Of a DNA stretch of 64,000 nucleotides, positions 1-10,601 are shown piece after piece. Under the pieces are notes generated by a model. That model searched no databases. It saw nothing but the letters and a program-made list of their open reading frames with translations, and was not told where the DNA came from. The stretch comes from Streptomyces aquilus (lineage in GTDB: Bacteria; Actinomycetota; Actinomycetes; Streptomycetales; Streptomycetaceae), in the NCBI RefSeq assembly GCF_003955715.1, contig NZ_CP034463.1, positions 372,001 through 436,000 of the forward strand, written 5' to 3'. Both the position numbers and the translations under genes were made by a program. Every line of letters begins with the position of its first letter. Position 1 is the stretch's first letter.

Positions 1-312
1 ACGCCCGCAAGCCCGGCGCGGAAGCAGTCAGCGCCGCGACAGGCGGGACCCACGCAGAAGGAGAAGCCGACGCCCTCCTCGCGTGCGGAGGCCGACGAAC
101 CGCGCAGCTACGGCGCACTCACCGAACAGATCCTGGAGTACTTCGCCGGCGTCGGTGACGCGGAGGTCCGCGCGCGCGACGTGGCCGCGGCGCTCGGCCG
201 GGACACCGACTCCGGGAGCATCAATGCGGTGCGCAGCACGCTCGACCGCCTGGTCGGCACGTCCCGCGTACGCCGGGCCGGCCGCGGTCTCTACCGCGCC
301 CAGAAGTCCTGA
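1..312 (+). CDS. C-terminal part of a winged-helix protein (partial)
   Basis: The reading frame is open from the first base of the window and ends at a TGA at 310-312, giving 103 residues of a longer protein. The first 30 or so residues are a low-complexity linker rich in Pro, Lys and Ser. The rest looks like a winged helix-turn-helix fold: an EQILEYFAGVG helix, then RARDVAAALGRDTDSGSINAVRSTL as a recognition helix region, and an R-R-A-G-R-G-L-Y wing at the end. Such domains occur at the C-terminus of many actinobacterial DNA-binding proteins. The N-terminal domain lies outside the window, so the overall function is unknown. Confidence 0.6.
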   Translation, partial: TPASPARKQSAPRQAGPTQKEKPTPSSRAEADEPRSYGALTEQILEYFAGVGDAEVRARDVAAALGRDTDSGSINAVRSTLDRLVGTSRVRRAGRGLYRAQKS

Positions 313-827
313 CCGGAGTCCTCCCGGCTCCGCGCACACAAAATCACGCAGTTGCCTCGGACGCCTGCTCGCGGGGGATCGCACAGGCGCCCGAGGCACG
401 CACCCGCAGACGGACGGTCCGCGGGTGGGCGAGCGCTCCCACACCGGCCACTAAGCGTGTCACACGGTGTTGGAGTCGCTGTGAAGAGTGTATAGCACTC
501 ACATTGTCTTTGAATCCACCGCCCCGCTTCCCGCCCCCCTCCCGGACGCCAGATGCCACGCCCGGCCCCCTCCCCTTCGCGCCGGCTCCTCCCCCGCCTG
601 AACTCTCCGGCAACTCGCCTAGTTCAAAAGGGCTGTTATGCCCCTTCCATGCAGCTCGGCCACAACACACGTGTGACGAAAACAGCTACTCTTTTCGTGG
701 CCGCTGCAACAAACACGGCCCTATAGTCATCCGCGCATCGAGTTGTCGCCCGGGCCTTCCCCCACGAACGCGGCCATGCCGCCGGCGCGCCTTGATGCCC
801 ATGTTTCTTCCTCTGAGGAGCATCACC
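313..827. other. Non-coding leader before the amidase gene
   Basis: About 510 bases with no convincing gene. The amidase frame stays open through here, but the residues it would add are proline-rich and not protein-like. A TATAGT hexamer at 722-727 could be a -10 element, though no good -35 was found at the right distance. The last bases hold the GAGGAG ribosome site of the amidase. No stable terminator hairpin was recognised. Confidence 0.4.
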
Positions 828-2756
828 TTGCACAGAAGAAAGAAGGCCCTTGGCGTGCCCATCGGCATCGCCGTGAGCCTGCTGGTCGCGGGCTCCCTGC
901 TCTCCCAGCCCGGCCATGCGCTCGCCGACGACCCCAGCGCGACCGCGGACTCCCGCCAACAGGCGTTGCTGGCCGCCGCCGAGGAGTTCGACATCCCGTC
1001 GAGCGTGCTGCTCGCCCTCTCCCACCAGGAGTCGGCATGGGAGGGCCACGGCGCCCTGCCGAGCACCAACGGCGGTTACGGACCGATGAACCTCACGGAC
1101 GTCACCCCCGCCATGCTGGCGAGCGGTGCCGCGGGCGCAGCGGGCCGGGCCGACCTCGGCTCCCTCGCCGCGGACCCCGCACTGCACACCCTGCGCCAGG
1201 CGGCCGAGCTGACCGGACTGTCCGTCAAGTCCCTGCGCGAGGACGACACCGCGAACATCCGCGGGGGTGCCGCCCTGCTCGCCGCGTACGAGAAGGAGTT
1301 GGTCGGGGCGACCCCCGCGGACCCCTCCCAGTGGTACGGGGCCGTGGCCCGATACAGCCAGGCCAAGCAGAAACAGGCGGCTGCCTCCTTCGCCGACCGC
1401 GTCTTCCGCACGATCCGCAGTGGCGCCTCGGCGACGACCCAGGACGGCCAGCGCGTACACCTGGCCGCCGGCCCGTCCGTCGATCCCGCCCGGGCGCAGA
1501 TCAACTCCCTGCGCCTGAAGGCCGCGTCGGCGGCAGCCGCCACCGAATGCCCCACGACCGTCGAGTGCACCTTCGTCGCCGGATCCCCGGTCGGCCGTCA
1601 GGTCGCCGACCGGCCGGCCAACGGCATCCGCATCGACACCATCGTCATCCACGATCTGGAGTCCACTTACGACGCCGGCGTGGCGGGTCTGGCCAATCCC
1701 ACGAACCCCGCCGCGACCCACTACGTGATGTCCTCGACCGGCGCGGTCACCCAGATGGTGCCCACCAAGGACATCGCCTTCCACGCGGGGAACTACTCGA
1801 CCAACCTGCACTCGATCGGCATCGAGCACGAGGGGTACGCCGCGCACGGCGCCGCCTGGTACACGGAGGCGCAGTACCAGGCCACGGCGGACCTGGTGAA
1901 GTACCTGGCCGGACGTTTCGGCATCCCGCTGGACCGGCAGCACATCGTCGGCCATGACAACGTTGCCGGACCCAACTCCGCCCTGGTCTCCGGCATGCAC
2001 TGGGACCCGGGTTACGCCTGGGACTGGAACCACTTCATGAGCCTGCTCGACGCCCCCGTCAGCGGTGTGTCCGAGGTGCCACAGCCCGGCTCCGTCGTGT
2101 CGATCAAGCCGTCGTTCGCGGACAACGTGCAGACCCTCCAGATCTGCCCCTCCGACGACCCGACCGGCCAGACGACCACCTGCACCGAGCAGCAGCACCC
2201 GACCAACTTCGTCTACCTGCACACCGCCCCGAGCGAAACGGCACCGCTCTTCGGCGACCAGGCGATCCACGGCACCGCGCCCGGCACCGACCGGGTGAAC
2301 GACTGGGGCAGCACCGCCCAGGCCGGGCAGCAGTTCGTCGTCGCGGACGTCCAGGACGCCTGGACCGCGATCTGGTTCAGCGGTGCGAAGGTGTGGTTCC
2401 ACAACCCCGGCGGCGTCAACACCCGTACCAGCTACGGAGTGAAGATCGTCAAACCCGCGGGCCCTACTCCCGTGCCTCTCTACGGCTCCAGCTACCCCGA
2501 CAAGGCCGAGTACCCGGCCGGCCTGGGCGCCTCCACACAGGCACCGCTGAGCATGTACGCCATCCCGACCGGACAGGCATACGTGGCCACGCGGGAAGCC
2601 GCCGCCACCGACGACTACTTCCCCTCTGGCGGAGCGGTGGTCATCGGAGGCAAGAAGATGTACACCATCCAGTACAACCACCGTGTCGCCCTCGTCTACG
2701 CGAACGACGTCACCGCGACCACGGCCGTCCACCACTGGGAGAACGACGGCAACTGA
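828..2756 (+). CDS. Secreted N-acetylmuramoyl-L-alanine amidase (Amidase_2) with lysozyme-like N-terminal region
   Basis: This is a predicted cell-wall hydrolase that cuts the bond between N-acetylmuramic acid and L-alanine of peptidoglycan, outside the cell. I chose the TTG at 828 because GAGGAG lies seven bases upstream and the product then begins with a classic signal peptide (HRRKKA, a hydrophobic core, then GHALA). An ATG at 795 in the same frame has no ribosome site. After the signal comes a region of about 150 residues resembling lytic transglycosylase folds (ALSHQESAWEGH, NGGYGPMNL). The amidase core follows: TIVIHD with the first zinc His, AFHAGN, SIGIEHEG, and a final HWDPG. The C-terminal 200 residues are probably a wall-binding or SH3-like part. 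It stands alone and ends before a strong hairpin. The family is certain; whether the N-terminal region is catalytic is not. Confidence 0.85.
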   Translation: MHRRKKALGVPIGIAVSLLVAGSLLSQPGHALADDPSATADSRQQALLAAAEEFDIPSSVLLALSHQESAWEGHGALPSTNGGYGPMNLTDVTPAMLASGAAGAAGRADLGSLAADPALHTLRQAAELTGLSVKSLREDDTANIRGGAALLAAYEKELVGATPADPSQWYGAVARYSQAKQKQAAASFADRVFRTIRSGASATTQDGQRVHLAAGPSVDPARAQINSLRLKAASAAAATECPTTVECTFVAGSPVGRQVADRPANGIRIDTIVIHDLESTYDAGVAGLANPTNPAATHYVMSSTGAVTQMVPTKDIAFHAGNYSTNLHSIGIEHEGYAAHGAAWYTEAQYQATADLVKYLAGRFGIPLDRQHIVGHDNVAGPNSALVSGMHWDPGYAWDWNHFMSLLDAPVSGVSEVPQPGSVVSIKPSFADNVQTLQICPSDDPTGQTTTCTEQQHPTNFVYLHTAPSETAPLFGDQAIHGTAPGTDRVNDWGSTAQAGQQFVVADVQDAWTAIWFSGAKVWFHNPGGVNTRTSYGVKIVKPAGPTPVPLYGSSYPDKAEYPAGLGASTQAPLSMYAIPTGQAYVATREAAATDDYFPSGGAVVIGGKKMYTIQYNHRVALVYANDVTATTAVHHWENDGN

Positions 2757-2786
2757 GCATCACGTCACGGTAGTTGAGTAACACAA

Positions 2787-2834
2787 GAGGGCCCTCACAC
2801 GAAGTGCCGCCAGGCACACTGTATGAGGGCCCTC
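2787..2834. terminator. Hairpin terminator after the amidase gene
   Basis: A perfect 11-bp inverted repeat, GAGGGCCCTCA at 2787-2797 and its complement at 2824-2834, encloses a second small hairpin (GTGCC/GGCAC at 2804-2817). It starts 30 bases after the amidase stop. There is no T-run, as is common for Streptomyces terminators. Confidence 0.75.
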
Positions 2835-3009
2835 GCCTCGCGTGTCCAGCAGCACCGGCCCTCCCCTTCCCGGACAAGCCAGTGGGAGGCCTTCGACACC
2901 GGGTTACTGAGTGCCGCGGAACGACAACGCACAGACCGTGTCGACGTGAGCGCATACATCGGCATCCGCCGACCCGTCACACGCGCGGGGCGTCGTCGGT
3001 CAGTAGGAC

Positions 3010-3369
3010 ATGAGTCATTCCCTCGCGTCGAAGACCGCCACCGATGAGCCTGTCACTGTCATCAAGAGCTACACCGTGCCGACGGACGAAGCCGACCACT
3101 TCACCGTCGTGTACCAGGAGAACGCCCGCATCATGGCGGCCCAGCCCGGCTTCATCCGCTCCCGCCTGCACCGCCCCCTCGGCGAAGGCCCGGAGACCCG
3201 CTTCGTCCACATCGCGGAGTGGACGTCGGGGACCGCCCTCGACAGAGCCACCGAGAACCCCGAGTGGCATGCCTCCCTGGAGCGCATGTTCGCCGACCCC
3301 GGCCTTCACATCACCTCGGAACCGGCAAGCTACCGCGTCGTCGTCGAACTCCACAGCGCAGCGTCGTGA
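3010..3369 (+). CDS. Antibiotic biosynthesis monooxygenase (ABM) fold protein
   Basis: A 119-residue protein of the dimeric alpha/beta-barrel ABM family. Members include small cofactor-independent monooxygenases, haem-degrading enzymes and many uncharacterised proteins. Visible hallmarks are a first strand VTVIKSYTV, the helix DEADHFTVVYQENARIMAAQPGFI with the usual Gln-Pro-Gly-Phe turn, RFVHIAEW as the central strand, and a late helix ending HASLERMF. The length fits the family. The ribosome site before the ATG is weak (GTAGGA close to the start). It is probably transcribed alone, between the amidase terminator and a promoter for the next secreted protein. The substrate cannot be read from the sequence. 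Confidence 0.75.
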   Translation: MSHSLASKTATDEPVTVIKSYTVPTDEADHFTVVYQENARIMAAQPGFIRSRLHRPLGEGPETRFVHIAEWTSGTALDRATENPEWHASLERMFADPGLHITSEPASYRVVVELHSAAS

Positions 3370-3566
3370 TCGACACGACCGGACTGCTGCTGACCGTCCT
3401 GGTCACCACCGCGAGCGTCCAGGACCCCACGGCCGCGAGACCCTCCCGGCCCGTTCCGGTTGTGAGGGCTGGGACGTTTCCCGGTTGTGGGAGCGCAGGG
3501 GTGGATAGCGTGCCCAGGTCACTGTTCATGTGAGCGTGCACCACGTGCACAGGGGGGAAGTCACAC

Positions 3567-4247
3567 ATGAGGAGCATGCGCAGAGCGCTGGGGCGGCTGT
3601 CCGCGGCGTTACTGGCGGGGGCCCTGCTCGTCCTGGTCGGTACGGGAACCGCCCAGGCCACCACCACGGTCGAGATCCCGGCGGCCACCGACGGCGGTAT
3701 CTCCGCGACCGTCAAGTTCTACGGCGCCGTGGTGCCCCAGCCCTACAACCCGGATCCCACCGCCTACTTCGGCTACCGCAAGTGCCAGCTCATCTACCAC
3801 GACTACGACCCGACGGCAGGCTGCGGCGGCTTCAAGCTGAGCGTCATACTGCACAACGTACGCAACCAGCCCGGCTACATCGCGGGCCTGAGCAGCACCG
3901 GCCGCTACTTCCAGGCGTACGCCGACACGGCCCGCACGTTCGGCTGCCTGCGCGCGGACGGCACGTTCGACCACAGCACCAGTTTCGTGGTCCGTACCCA
4001 GCAACAGCCCCTGTCGGCGACGTACTACGAGCCCGACAGCAACTACATCCTCTACGCGCACCGGAACTACTCCGGCGAGTACGGGCCGCATTTCTACGTC
4101 AACTTCGCGCCCGTGCAGGTGGATTGCCCCGACGGTATGACACCGACCCAGTACGGCCTCAAGGTCACGAACGTCAACGTCACCATCGACGACGCGAACG
4201 TCTTCGGCGACACGACCTGGAGTACGCCGGGGCCGTTCTACGCGTAA
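3567..4247 (+). CDS. Secreted protein of unknown function
   Basis: A 226-residue protein with a textbook signal peptide: MRSMRRALGR, a hydrophobic run ALLAGALLVLVG, and a cleavage-like GTAQA at residues 27-31. An AGGGGGGAAG ribosome site sits six bases before the ATG. The mature part is rich in Tyr, Asp and Asn. It contains three or four Cys residues (around CQLIYHDYD, GCGGF, FGCLRADG, VDCPDG), so disulfide bonds outside the cell are plausible. No catalytic motif or known domain was recognised. It is followed at once by a strong hairpin, so it is probably a single-gene unit. Confidence 0.75.
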   Translation: MRSMRRALGRLSAALLAGALLVLVGTGTAQATTTVEIPAATDGGISATVKFYGAVVPQPYNPDPTAYFGYRKCQLIYHDYDPTAGCGGFKLSVILHNVRNQPGYIAGLSSTGRYFQAYADTARTFGCLRADGTFDHSTSFVVRTQQQPLSATYYEPDSNYILYAHRNYSGEYGPHFYVNFAPVQVDCPDGMTPTQYGLKVTNVNVTIDDANVFGDTTWSTPGPFYA

Positions 4248-4270
4248 CGACACCCAGGACACATACGCGC

Positions 4271-4303
4271 ACGAGGGCCCCGGCAGCGCACCCGGGCCCT
4301 CGT
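4271..4303. terminator. Hairpin terminator after the secreted unknown
   Basis: A perfect 10-bp inverted repeat (ACGAGGGCCC at 4271-4280, complement at 4294-4303) with a 13-base loop, 24 bases after the stop codon at 4247 and before the opposing quinone reductase gene. It may act in both directions. Confidence 0.7.
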
Positions 4304-4426
4304 TCCGTACGCGCCTCAGCTTGCTTCTTGCGTCTTTATGGTCTGACCTCGAATGACCCGCCCAGGGGTGTCAGGTGTGGCTCGCACACTTCTGCCGCTT
4401 GGCACGATCCGGCGAGGAGCGTGCGG

Positions 4427-4966
4427 TCAGGCCGCGAAGGAGTCAAGCAGTTCGTTGTACTGCTTGGCGGCTGTGTTCAGGTCTTCGTCGGAGAGGCCGA
4501 AGGCGGTGCCGTACAGCTTGACCATCGGCTGGATGTCGAACTGGCACAGCCGCAGGGTTGCGTGCCAGTTGCTGAGGAGCGTCTCGATGGTGGTCTTGTT
4601 CGCGCCTTCGGGGGTGTAGTGCTCGGCGGGGACGCCGGCGGTGACGGCGACGACGGCCTTCTTGCCGGCCAGCTTGGAGGGAGAGCCGTCCATGGTGAAG
4701 GCCCAGCCGAGGGTGAAGACCTTGTCCTGCCACTGCTTGAGCAGAGGGGTGGTGTTGTACCAGAACACCGGGTGCTGGAAGACGACCACGTCGTGGTCGG
4801 CCAGCAGTGCCTGCTCGGCGTCGACGTCGATCCGGAAGTCGGGGTAGGTGGCGTAGAGGTCGTGCACGGTGACATGGGCCAGCTCGCGGACGGCGTCCAC
4901 CAGAGCCTTGTTGGCCTTCGACTGGGACAGGTCGGGGTGGCCTACGACAAGGAGAACCTTGGACAT
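4427..4966 (-). CDS. NAD(P)H:quinone oxidoreductase, flavodoxin-like fold (KefF/MdaB type)
   Basis: A 179-residue flavoprotein predicted to reduce quinones by two electrons with NAD(P)H in the cytoplasm. It shows the family's first strand and phosphate loop (KVLLVVGHPDLSQSKANKAL), the HDLYATYPDF segment, and the FMN-contact loop FQHPVFWYNTTPLLKQWQD. The TAGVPAEHY loop follows at about residue 115. Length and order match the soluble quinone reductases that partner potassium efflux systems, but no potassium channel lies nearby. It is the last gene of a leftward group of redox enzymes running from about 7.7 kb. Gaps of 90 to 240 bases suggest separate promoters. Confidence 0.85.
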   Translation of the reverse strand: MSKVLLVVGHPDLSQSKANKALVDAVRELAHVTVHDLYATYPDFRIDVDAEQALLADHDVVVFQHPVFWYNTTPLLKQWQDKVFTLGWAFTMDGSPSKLAGKKAVVAVTAGVPAEHYTPEGANKTTIETLLSNWHATLRLCQFDIQPMVKLYGTAFGLSDEDLNTAAKQYNELLDSFAA

Positions 4967-5053
4967 GATGAGGAACCTTTTCAGTGATCAGTGAAATGGG
5001 TGAACGGACGCGGGGTTGGTTGGGTGCGACGGGTCAGTACGTCGCGGGTCGGA

Positions 5054-6034
<981 letters not shown>

Positions 6035-6272
6035 CAGTACTCCTTGTCGTGACGGACGTCAGGCCGGTCGGTAGTCGTGAGTAGTGGGGCGCCACCCGTT
6101 GGCGGACCGTGCAGGGGTGATCCGTGCGCCGCCGGCGCGGGCGCCGTTGCCCGGGGAGCGGGTCAGAGCCGTAGGCGCACCCGTCGGCCTCGGCCTGGCA
6201 TGGTGCCTCGGCGTGGGTGTCGTCATGGGTCAGGCTGCGGCGGGTCCGCGTGGCTGAACCGGCTGCGCCGGG

Positions 6273-6755
6273 TCAGTGCTCGTGGGCCGCTGGCTCCAGA
6301 ACGAGGACGGGGATCTCACGGTCTGTGTTCTTCTGGTAGTCGGCGTAGTCGGGGAACGCCTCGACGGCTCGGGCCCACCACAGGGCCTTCTCGTCCCCGG
6401 TCACCTCGCGTGCCAGCATGTCCTGGCGCACCGGGCCGTCCTGAAGCTCGACTCGGGGGTCGGCCACCGCGTTGTGGTACCAGACCGGGTGCTTGGGGGC
6501 TCCTGCCATGGAGGCGACCACGGCGTAGGCGCCGTCGTTCTCCACTCGCATGACCGGGGTCTTGCGGATCTTGCCGCTCTTTGCGCCCAGGGTGGTCAGG
6601 ATGACGACGGGCAGGTCCCGGAGCCTCTCGTCTTCCTCCCGTGCGACCAGGACACTCAGCGTCGTTCCCTGCGTACCGCCGGAGCTTTCGCACAGCTCCA
6701 CCTGGTCCCGTACAAACTGCGCCTTGCTCGGCTCGTACTCGCCTTTGAGGGGCAT
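6273..6755 (-). CDS. Deazaflavin (F420)-dependent nitroreductase-family protein (Ddn-like)
   Basis: A 160-residue split-barrel protein of the Ddn/FDOR-A type, which uses coenzyme F420H2 to reduce quinones, enones or nitro compounds. The hallmark [18 protein letters not shown], a phosphate-contact loop for F420, is complete. It is followed by the typical [20 protein letters not shown] segment and a last helix [16 protein letters not shown]. It lies between the aldo/keto reductase and an SDR in the same direction. Actinobacteria make F420, so the cofactor is expected to be present. Confidence 0.88.
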   Translation of the reverse strand: MPLKGEYEPSKAQFVRDQVELCESSGGTQGTTLSVLVAREEDERLRDLPVVILTTLGAKSGKIRKTPVMRVENDGAYAVVASMAGAPKHPVWYHNAVADPRVELQDGPVRQDMLAREVTGDEKALWWARAVEAFPDYADYQKNTDREIPVLVLEPAAHEH

Positions 6756-6830
6756 GTCGACTCTCTCCGTGCTGTCGAAACGCGCACCTGGCGCGCTCCT
6801 TCGTCCTGGCCGGGGTGCGGGGCATGGTCC

Positions 6831-7676
6831 TCAGGCGTGGTGGCCGTCGTAGGCCAGCGCGCCGCCCAGTTCGCGGGATGCCTCGGCCTGGGCGAGGAGT
6901 TCCTTCGCCTTGGCCTCGGCGGCCTCGATGGCGTCCGCACCGGCGACGAAACGCAGCAGCGGCTCCTCCTGCTGGGCGATGGTGAGCAGGGCGCGGGCGA
7001 GCTTGGCGGGGTCGCCGGGCTGCCGGCCGTTCATGCTCTTCATGCCCTCGATCCGGGGTGCGGTGCGCGGGGCGTAGTCGTCGATGGACAGCTCGGGCCA
7101 GGTGGTGGAGCCGTCCACGAGGAGTTCGGTGCGGAAGTAGCCGGGCTCCACGATCGTGGTGTGGATGTTGTACGGCTCGACGTCGTAGCGGAGGGACTCC
7201 ATCCAGCCCTCTTCCGCGAACTTGGAGGCGGCGTAGGCGGAGGTGAACTCCATCCCGACCAGCCCGGCGGTCGAGGTGATGGTGATGACGTGGCCGGCGC
7301 GCTGCTTGCGCAGGATCGGCAGGATGGCGCGGGTGACGTTCATCGGGCCGAAGAGGTTGGTCTCGAACTGCTTGCGCATCTGCGCGGGCGAGATCTCCTC
7401 GAAGTAGCCGGTGAAGAGGTTCCCGGCGTTGTTGATCAGGACGTCGATGCGGCCGAAGCGGTCGACAGCTGCCTGCACGGTGGCCTCGGCGTCCTCCGGG
7501 CTGGTGACGTCGAGCCTGGTGACCAGCAGGTTGTCCTGCGGCCCACCCAGGCTCTTCTCGACCTCGTCGGGGCGGCGGCCGGTGGCGACGACCTGGTGGC
7601 CGGCGGCGAGGGCCTCGCGGGCGATGTCCGTGCCCAGGCCGCGTCCGGCACCGGTGACGAGAATGACCTTGCTCAT
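6831..7676 (-). CDS. SDR family oxidoreductase
   Basis: A 281-residue classical short-chain dehydrogenase. The dinucleotide motif TGAGRGLG is at residues 8-15, NNAG at 82-85, the catalytic Ser at about 135, and Tyr148-Ala-Ala-Ser-Lys152. The extended C-terminal part (VEPGYFRTELL and after) matches the group often annotated as ketoreductases or retinol-dehydrogenase-like. An AAAGGAAAT ribosome site precedes the ATG. It is divergent from the MmyB-type regulator at 7923, with about 250 bases between the starts. That regulator is the likeliest controller of the leftward redox group. Confidence 0.9.
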   Translation of the reverse strand: MSKVILVTGAGRGLGTDIAREALAAGHQVVATGRRPDEVEKSLGGPQDNLLVTRLDVTSPEDAEATVQAAVDRFGRIDVLINNAGNLFTGYFEEISPAQMRKQFETNLFGPMNVTRAILPILRKQRAGHVITITSTAGLVGMEFTSAYAASKFAEEGWMESLRYDVEPYNIHTTIVEPGYFRTELLVDGSTTWPELSIDDYAPRTAPRIEGMKSMNGRQPGDPAKLARALLTIAQQEEPLLRFVAGADAIEAAEAKAKELLAQAEASRELGGALAYDGHHA

Positions 7677-7922
7677 GGAGGATTTCCTTTCACGTGCCGT
7701 ACTCCGGCACCCGTGGTGTGCGGGGGTGACGCCGACAGCGCCGACAGCGCCGCAGAAGGGGCTGAGGCCGGCGGCGCGAGCGGCGTCCGTCTGGACGGTT
7801 CACTCCGCCGTGGGCGGTGCACCACCAACAAAACCGGCTGTCACGCGGGGGTGGGAGTCCCTGATGAGGGGGTCACTGACAGGGACCCCCAAGCGGGCAG
7901 ATGCGCTCGTAGAGTGAAGCGC

Positions 7923-8882
7923 ATGGCAGGCAGAAAAGACCCCAACGGTGCAAACCGTGACATCCGCGATGACTTCCGTGCGGAGATCCGGGAATTCCTC
8001 GGCACGCGACGGGCCAGGGTCACCCCCGAGCAGGCCGGACTGCCCCTGTACGGCGGAGAGCGCCGACGCGTCACGGGGCTGCGCCGCGAGGAGGTCGCCC
8101 TCCTCGCGGGTATTTCCAGCGAGTACTACACCCGGCTGGAGCGCGGCAACGCCACCGGAGTCTCCGAGAGCGTCATCGAAGGCATCGCGCAGGCACTGCA
8201 GCTCGACGAGGCCGAACGCAGCCACCTGCTCGACCTCCTGCGCGGCGCCGGCACGACCCGCCCGCCACGCCGCCGCCCGGCCCAGCAGCGTGTACGTCCC
8301 ACGGTGCAGCGCGTCCTCGACTCAATGGCCGGCACACCCGCGTTCATCCTCAGCGGACGCGGGGACATCCTGGCCGCCAACCACCTCGGGCGCGCCCTCT
8401 TCTCGCCCGTCTACGCCGACCCGGTACGGCCGCCGAACAACGCCCGGTTCGTCTTTCTCAGCCCGCACGCGACCGAGTTCTTCCGCCACTGGGACGAAGT
8501 CGCAGGCGACACGGTCGCCATGCTGCGCGCCGAGGCCGGCCGCGACCTCTACGACCGGCGACTGACGGACCTGATCGGGGAGCTGTCCACCCGCAGCGCG
8601 GAATTCCGTCGCCGCTGGGCGGCCCACAACGTCCGGATGCACACCACCGGTGTCAAGCTCCTCCACCACCCGGTCGTCGGCGACCTCGACCTGCCCTTCG
8701 AAACCTTCCCGCTCCCCGACGGCCCCAGCCAGTTCCTCCTCACCTACACCGCCGAGCCCCACTCCCTCTCGCAGGACGCCCTGAACCTGCTGGCCAGCTG
8801 GGCCGCGACCAACGACGGCATCGAGCAGTCCGCGCCGGCCAACGACTCCCAGTCCGCCGACTCGAGCGACATACCGGACTGA
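7923..8882 (+). CDS. XRE-family regulator with MmyB-like ligand-binding domain
   Basis: A 319-residue one-component regulator. Residues 20-85 form an XRE helix-turn-helix (RRVTGLRREEVALLAGISSEYYTRLERG). The rest is the PAS-like MmyB domain that binds fatty-acid-like ligands in the few studied members (DILAANHLGRALF, HHPVVGDLDL, LNLLASWA). The start is the ATG at 7923; longer frames upstream have no coding character. It is divergent from the SDR at 6831-7676 and so probably controls it. This is one of four MmyB-type genes in the window, all beside oxidoreductases. The C-terminal tail is Ser/Asp-rich. Confidence 0.9.
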   Translation: MAGRKDPNGANRDIRDDFRAEIREFLGTRRARVTPEQAGLPLYGGERRRVTGLRREEVALLAGISSEYYTRLERGNATGVSESVIEGIAQALQLDEAERSHLLDLLRGAGTTRPPRRRPAQQRVRPTVQRVLDSMAGTPAFILSGRGDILAANHLGRALFSPVYADPVRPPNNARFVFLSPHATEFFRHWDEVAGDTVAMLRAEAGRDLYDRRLTDLIGELSTRSAEFRRRWAAHNVRMHTTGVKLLHHPVVGDLDLPFETFPLPDGPSQFLLTYTAEPHSLSQDALNLLASWAATNDGIEQSAPANDSQSADSSDIPD

Positions 8883-10280
8883 ACGACGGGCCACGCGTGG
8901 CGACATGCCCGCCCGCGAACACGACAAGGCCGATGCCGAGCCCTCACCCTGACCTGCGACGTGACCTGCGAAGAAGACGTCCAGACCGCCGTCTGGCTGT
9001 GGAGGTCCGAGCGGGAGCCGTTTCGCGGTGTGTCGGGGAGTCGCTGGGCCGGTCTCGGCGTGATCAATCGCGATGGCTTTTGATGTCACTCGGCCTTGCC
9101 GGATCGGTCGGGACTCGTTGAGGCGGGCATGGAGAGGTTGGTGAGCGGGGCGGATCCGGTGTGGTGCTTGCTGAGTTGTCTGGCGCGTACTGGCTGGAGG
9201 GCTGGGAGGACTAGTCGCCCCGATCTGCTTGCGCGGGCGACATGACGAAGTGCCCACGCAGCGTGCGGTTGGGTGGGAATCCGTCGGCCGTGCGGCCTCC
9301 TGGCGTAGAGGAAATGCGCGAGGCTGAATCCGGTCGAGCGGGCTTTTAGGAGGAGGCTGGAGGTGGGTAGTACCAGCCGCGTCGAGCTCCCCTCCACGGC
9401 TGGTCCCGCCCGAACCGTGGCGCCGATGCCGCGGGAATGTGTCGGCGCCACGGGCACGAGGGCCGACAGGTCCAACGCCGCCGACGCAACCGAGATCCTG
9501 CCAACCCCCTCAGTTGCGCGGTGCGGGTATGGGAGGCGCGAAGTCACCGGGACTCACGCGGGACCGGAGCTCCCCCTCCGTCGGTCCGCGCACAAGGTGC
9601 CCTCACACGTCAGCGAAACGGCCACCACAACAACAGCGCACCTGCACTTCACCACCAGAGGCAGGAGTCCCCGGCCGCCACCGCACCCGTGGCGCCCTAC
9701 AGCGTCGGAACAGACGACGAGATCCTCTGCGGCCGGCCGCAGACACCCGTGCCACGCACCCCCGAACGACTCGCCACCCACCTCGCCCATATGGGTCCTG
9801 CAAGACTTTCGCAGGTGTTGATCCAGTCGGTGTTTCCGGGGACTGGCGCACATCGTTCGGGCAGGCCGGGCGCGTGTGACATCGAACTGGCCTCGCTGCT
9901 ACCGCAGTTGACGCACGTGCAGGTTGAGCCATGTGAGCCGGGGAGGACCGGATCCGGATCACGGCCCCCACCAACGACGGGATCCCTTACGCCTGACCGG
10001 CATTCTTCGTGGGAGCACTCGCCCTGAGTGCGGCACGTCCCCGACGAGGCGATCGACGGAAGACCGGTCGTGATCGGCCTCTTGCAATGCTGTCCGCAGC
10101 TCGCCGAGCGCCCTCCTGCACGGCCCATCGGAGTACTGCTCGACGACGGCCGGCGGCAACAGACCCCGAGCATGCAGATGACGACGGCCACGTCACGGGG
10201 GACGCAATCACGATTCGCGGCAGCGCAATGGCTCCCGCAGAAACTGACACAGCCACTCATCACCGGCGCGGGAGCCGCGC
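8883..10280. other. 1.4-kb stretch without recognisable genes
   Basis: No frame here shows a recognisable domain, a good ribosome site with a long product, or homology to other parts of the window. Several frames are open only because the sequence is GC-rich. A 38-codon frame at 9129-9245 and a minus-strand stretch near 10030-10160 look faintly protein-like but match nothing I know. The stretch is most likely eroded accessory DNA. Confidence 0.4.
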
Positions 10281-10601
10281 TTATCGCGAGCGGGTCAGGG
10301 CGACTCGAACCCTTCGATACGCCCGCGTCATCGAGTGGCCTCGCATCCCGCCGGAGTGCTCGCGAAGGAGAACCGTGGGATCGGAGCGCCGGGTGAGTTG
10401 CCGTAGCTTGGCGCGGCTGCTGTGCTCGACGAGGATCGGCACGTAGGTGGGAATGCGAGCGTTGCTGAGCGGCTGGTAGCAGTCCCGTACCACGTCCCGC
10501 ACGATCGCAGCCGTCAACAGGTTGGCGTAGGAGGCCGTCAGCCGGTCCGTCAGCTCATGAATGGAGTCAGGTACCGCGGCTTCGGCCGTGTTCGCGCCCA
10601 T
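10281..10601 (-). CDS. Small protein with a three-helix-bundle dimerisation-type domain
   Basis: A 106-residue protein. I chose the ATG at 10601 because a TGAGGAG ribosome site lies just upstream; the frame is open for 39 more codons but those look random. Residues 12-70 (SIHELTDRLTASYANLL, VVRDCYQPLSNARIPTYVPILVEHSSRAKLRQL) resemble the short actinobacterial proteins annotated as three-helix bundle dimerisation domain proteins. Homologues usually stop soon after that. The last 35 residues, rich in Arg, may be read-through caused by loss of the original stop. The function is unknown; the gene is isolated. Confidence 0.6.
   Translation of the reverse strand: MGANTAEAAVPDSIHELTDRLTASYANLLTAAIVRDVVRDCYQPLSNARIPTYVPILVEHSSRAKLRQLTRRSDPTVLLREHSGGMRGHSMTRAYRRVRVALTRSR

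Noticed and set aside
636..2735. Long open frame on the minus strand opposite the amidase
   Set aside because: It is the GC-rich shadow of the amidase gene, with Val/Gly/Arg-rich composition, no domain and no ribosome site.
9086..9547. Minus-strand frame considered as a transposase
   Set aside because: No DDE, Tyr or Ser recombinase motif and no helix-turn-helix could be found in it.
10290..10330. GGTTCGAGTCGCCC on the minus strand, resembling a tRNA T-arm
   Set aside because: The T stem does not pair properly, and no acceptor, D or anticodon arm could be built around it.
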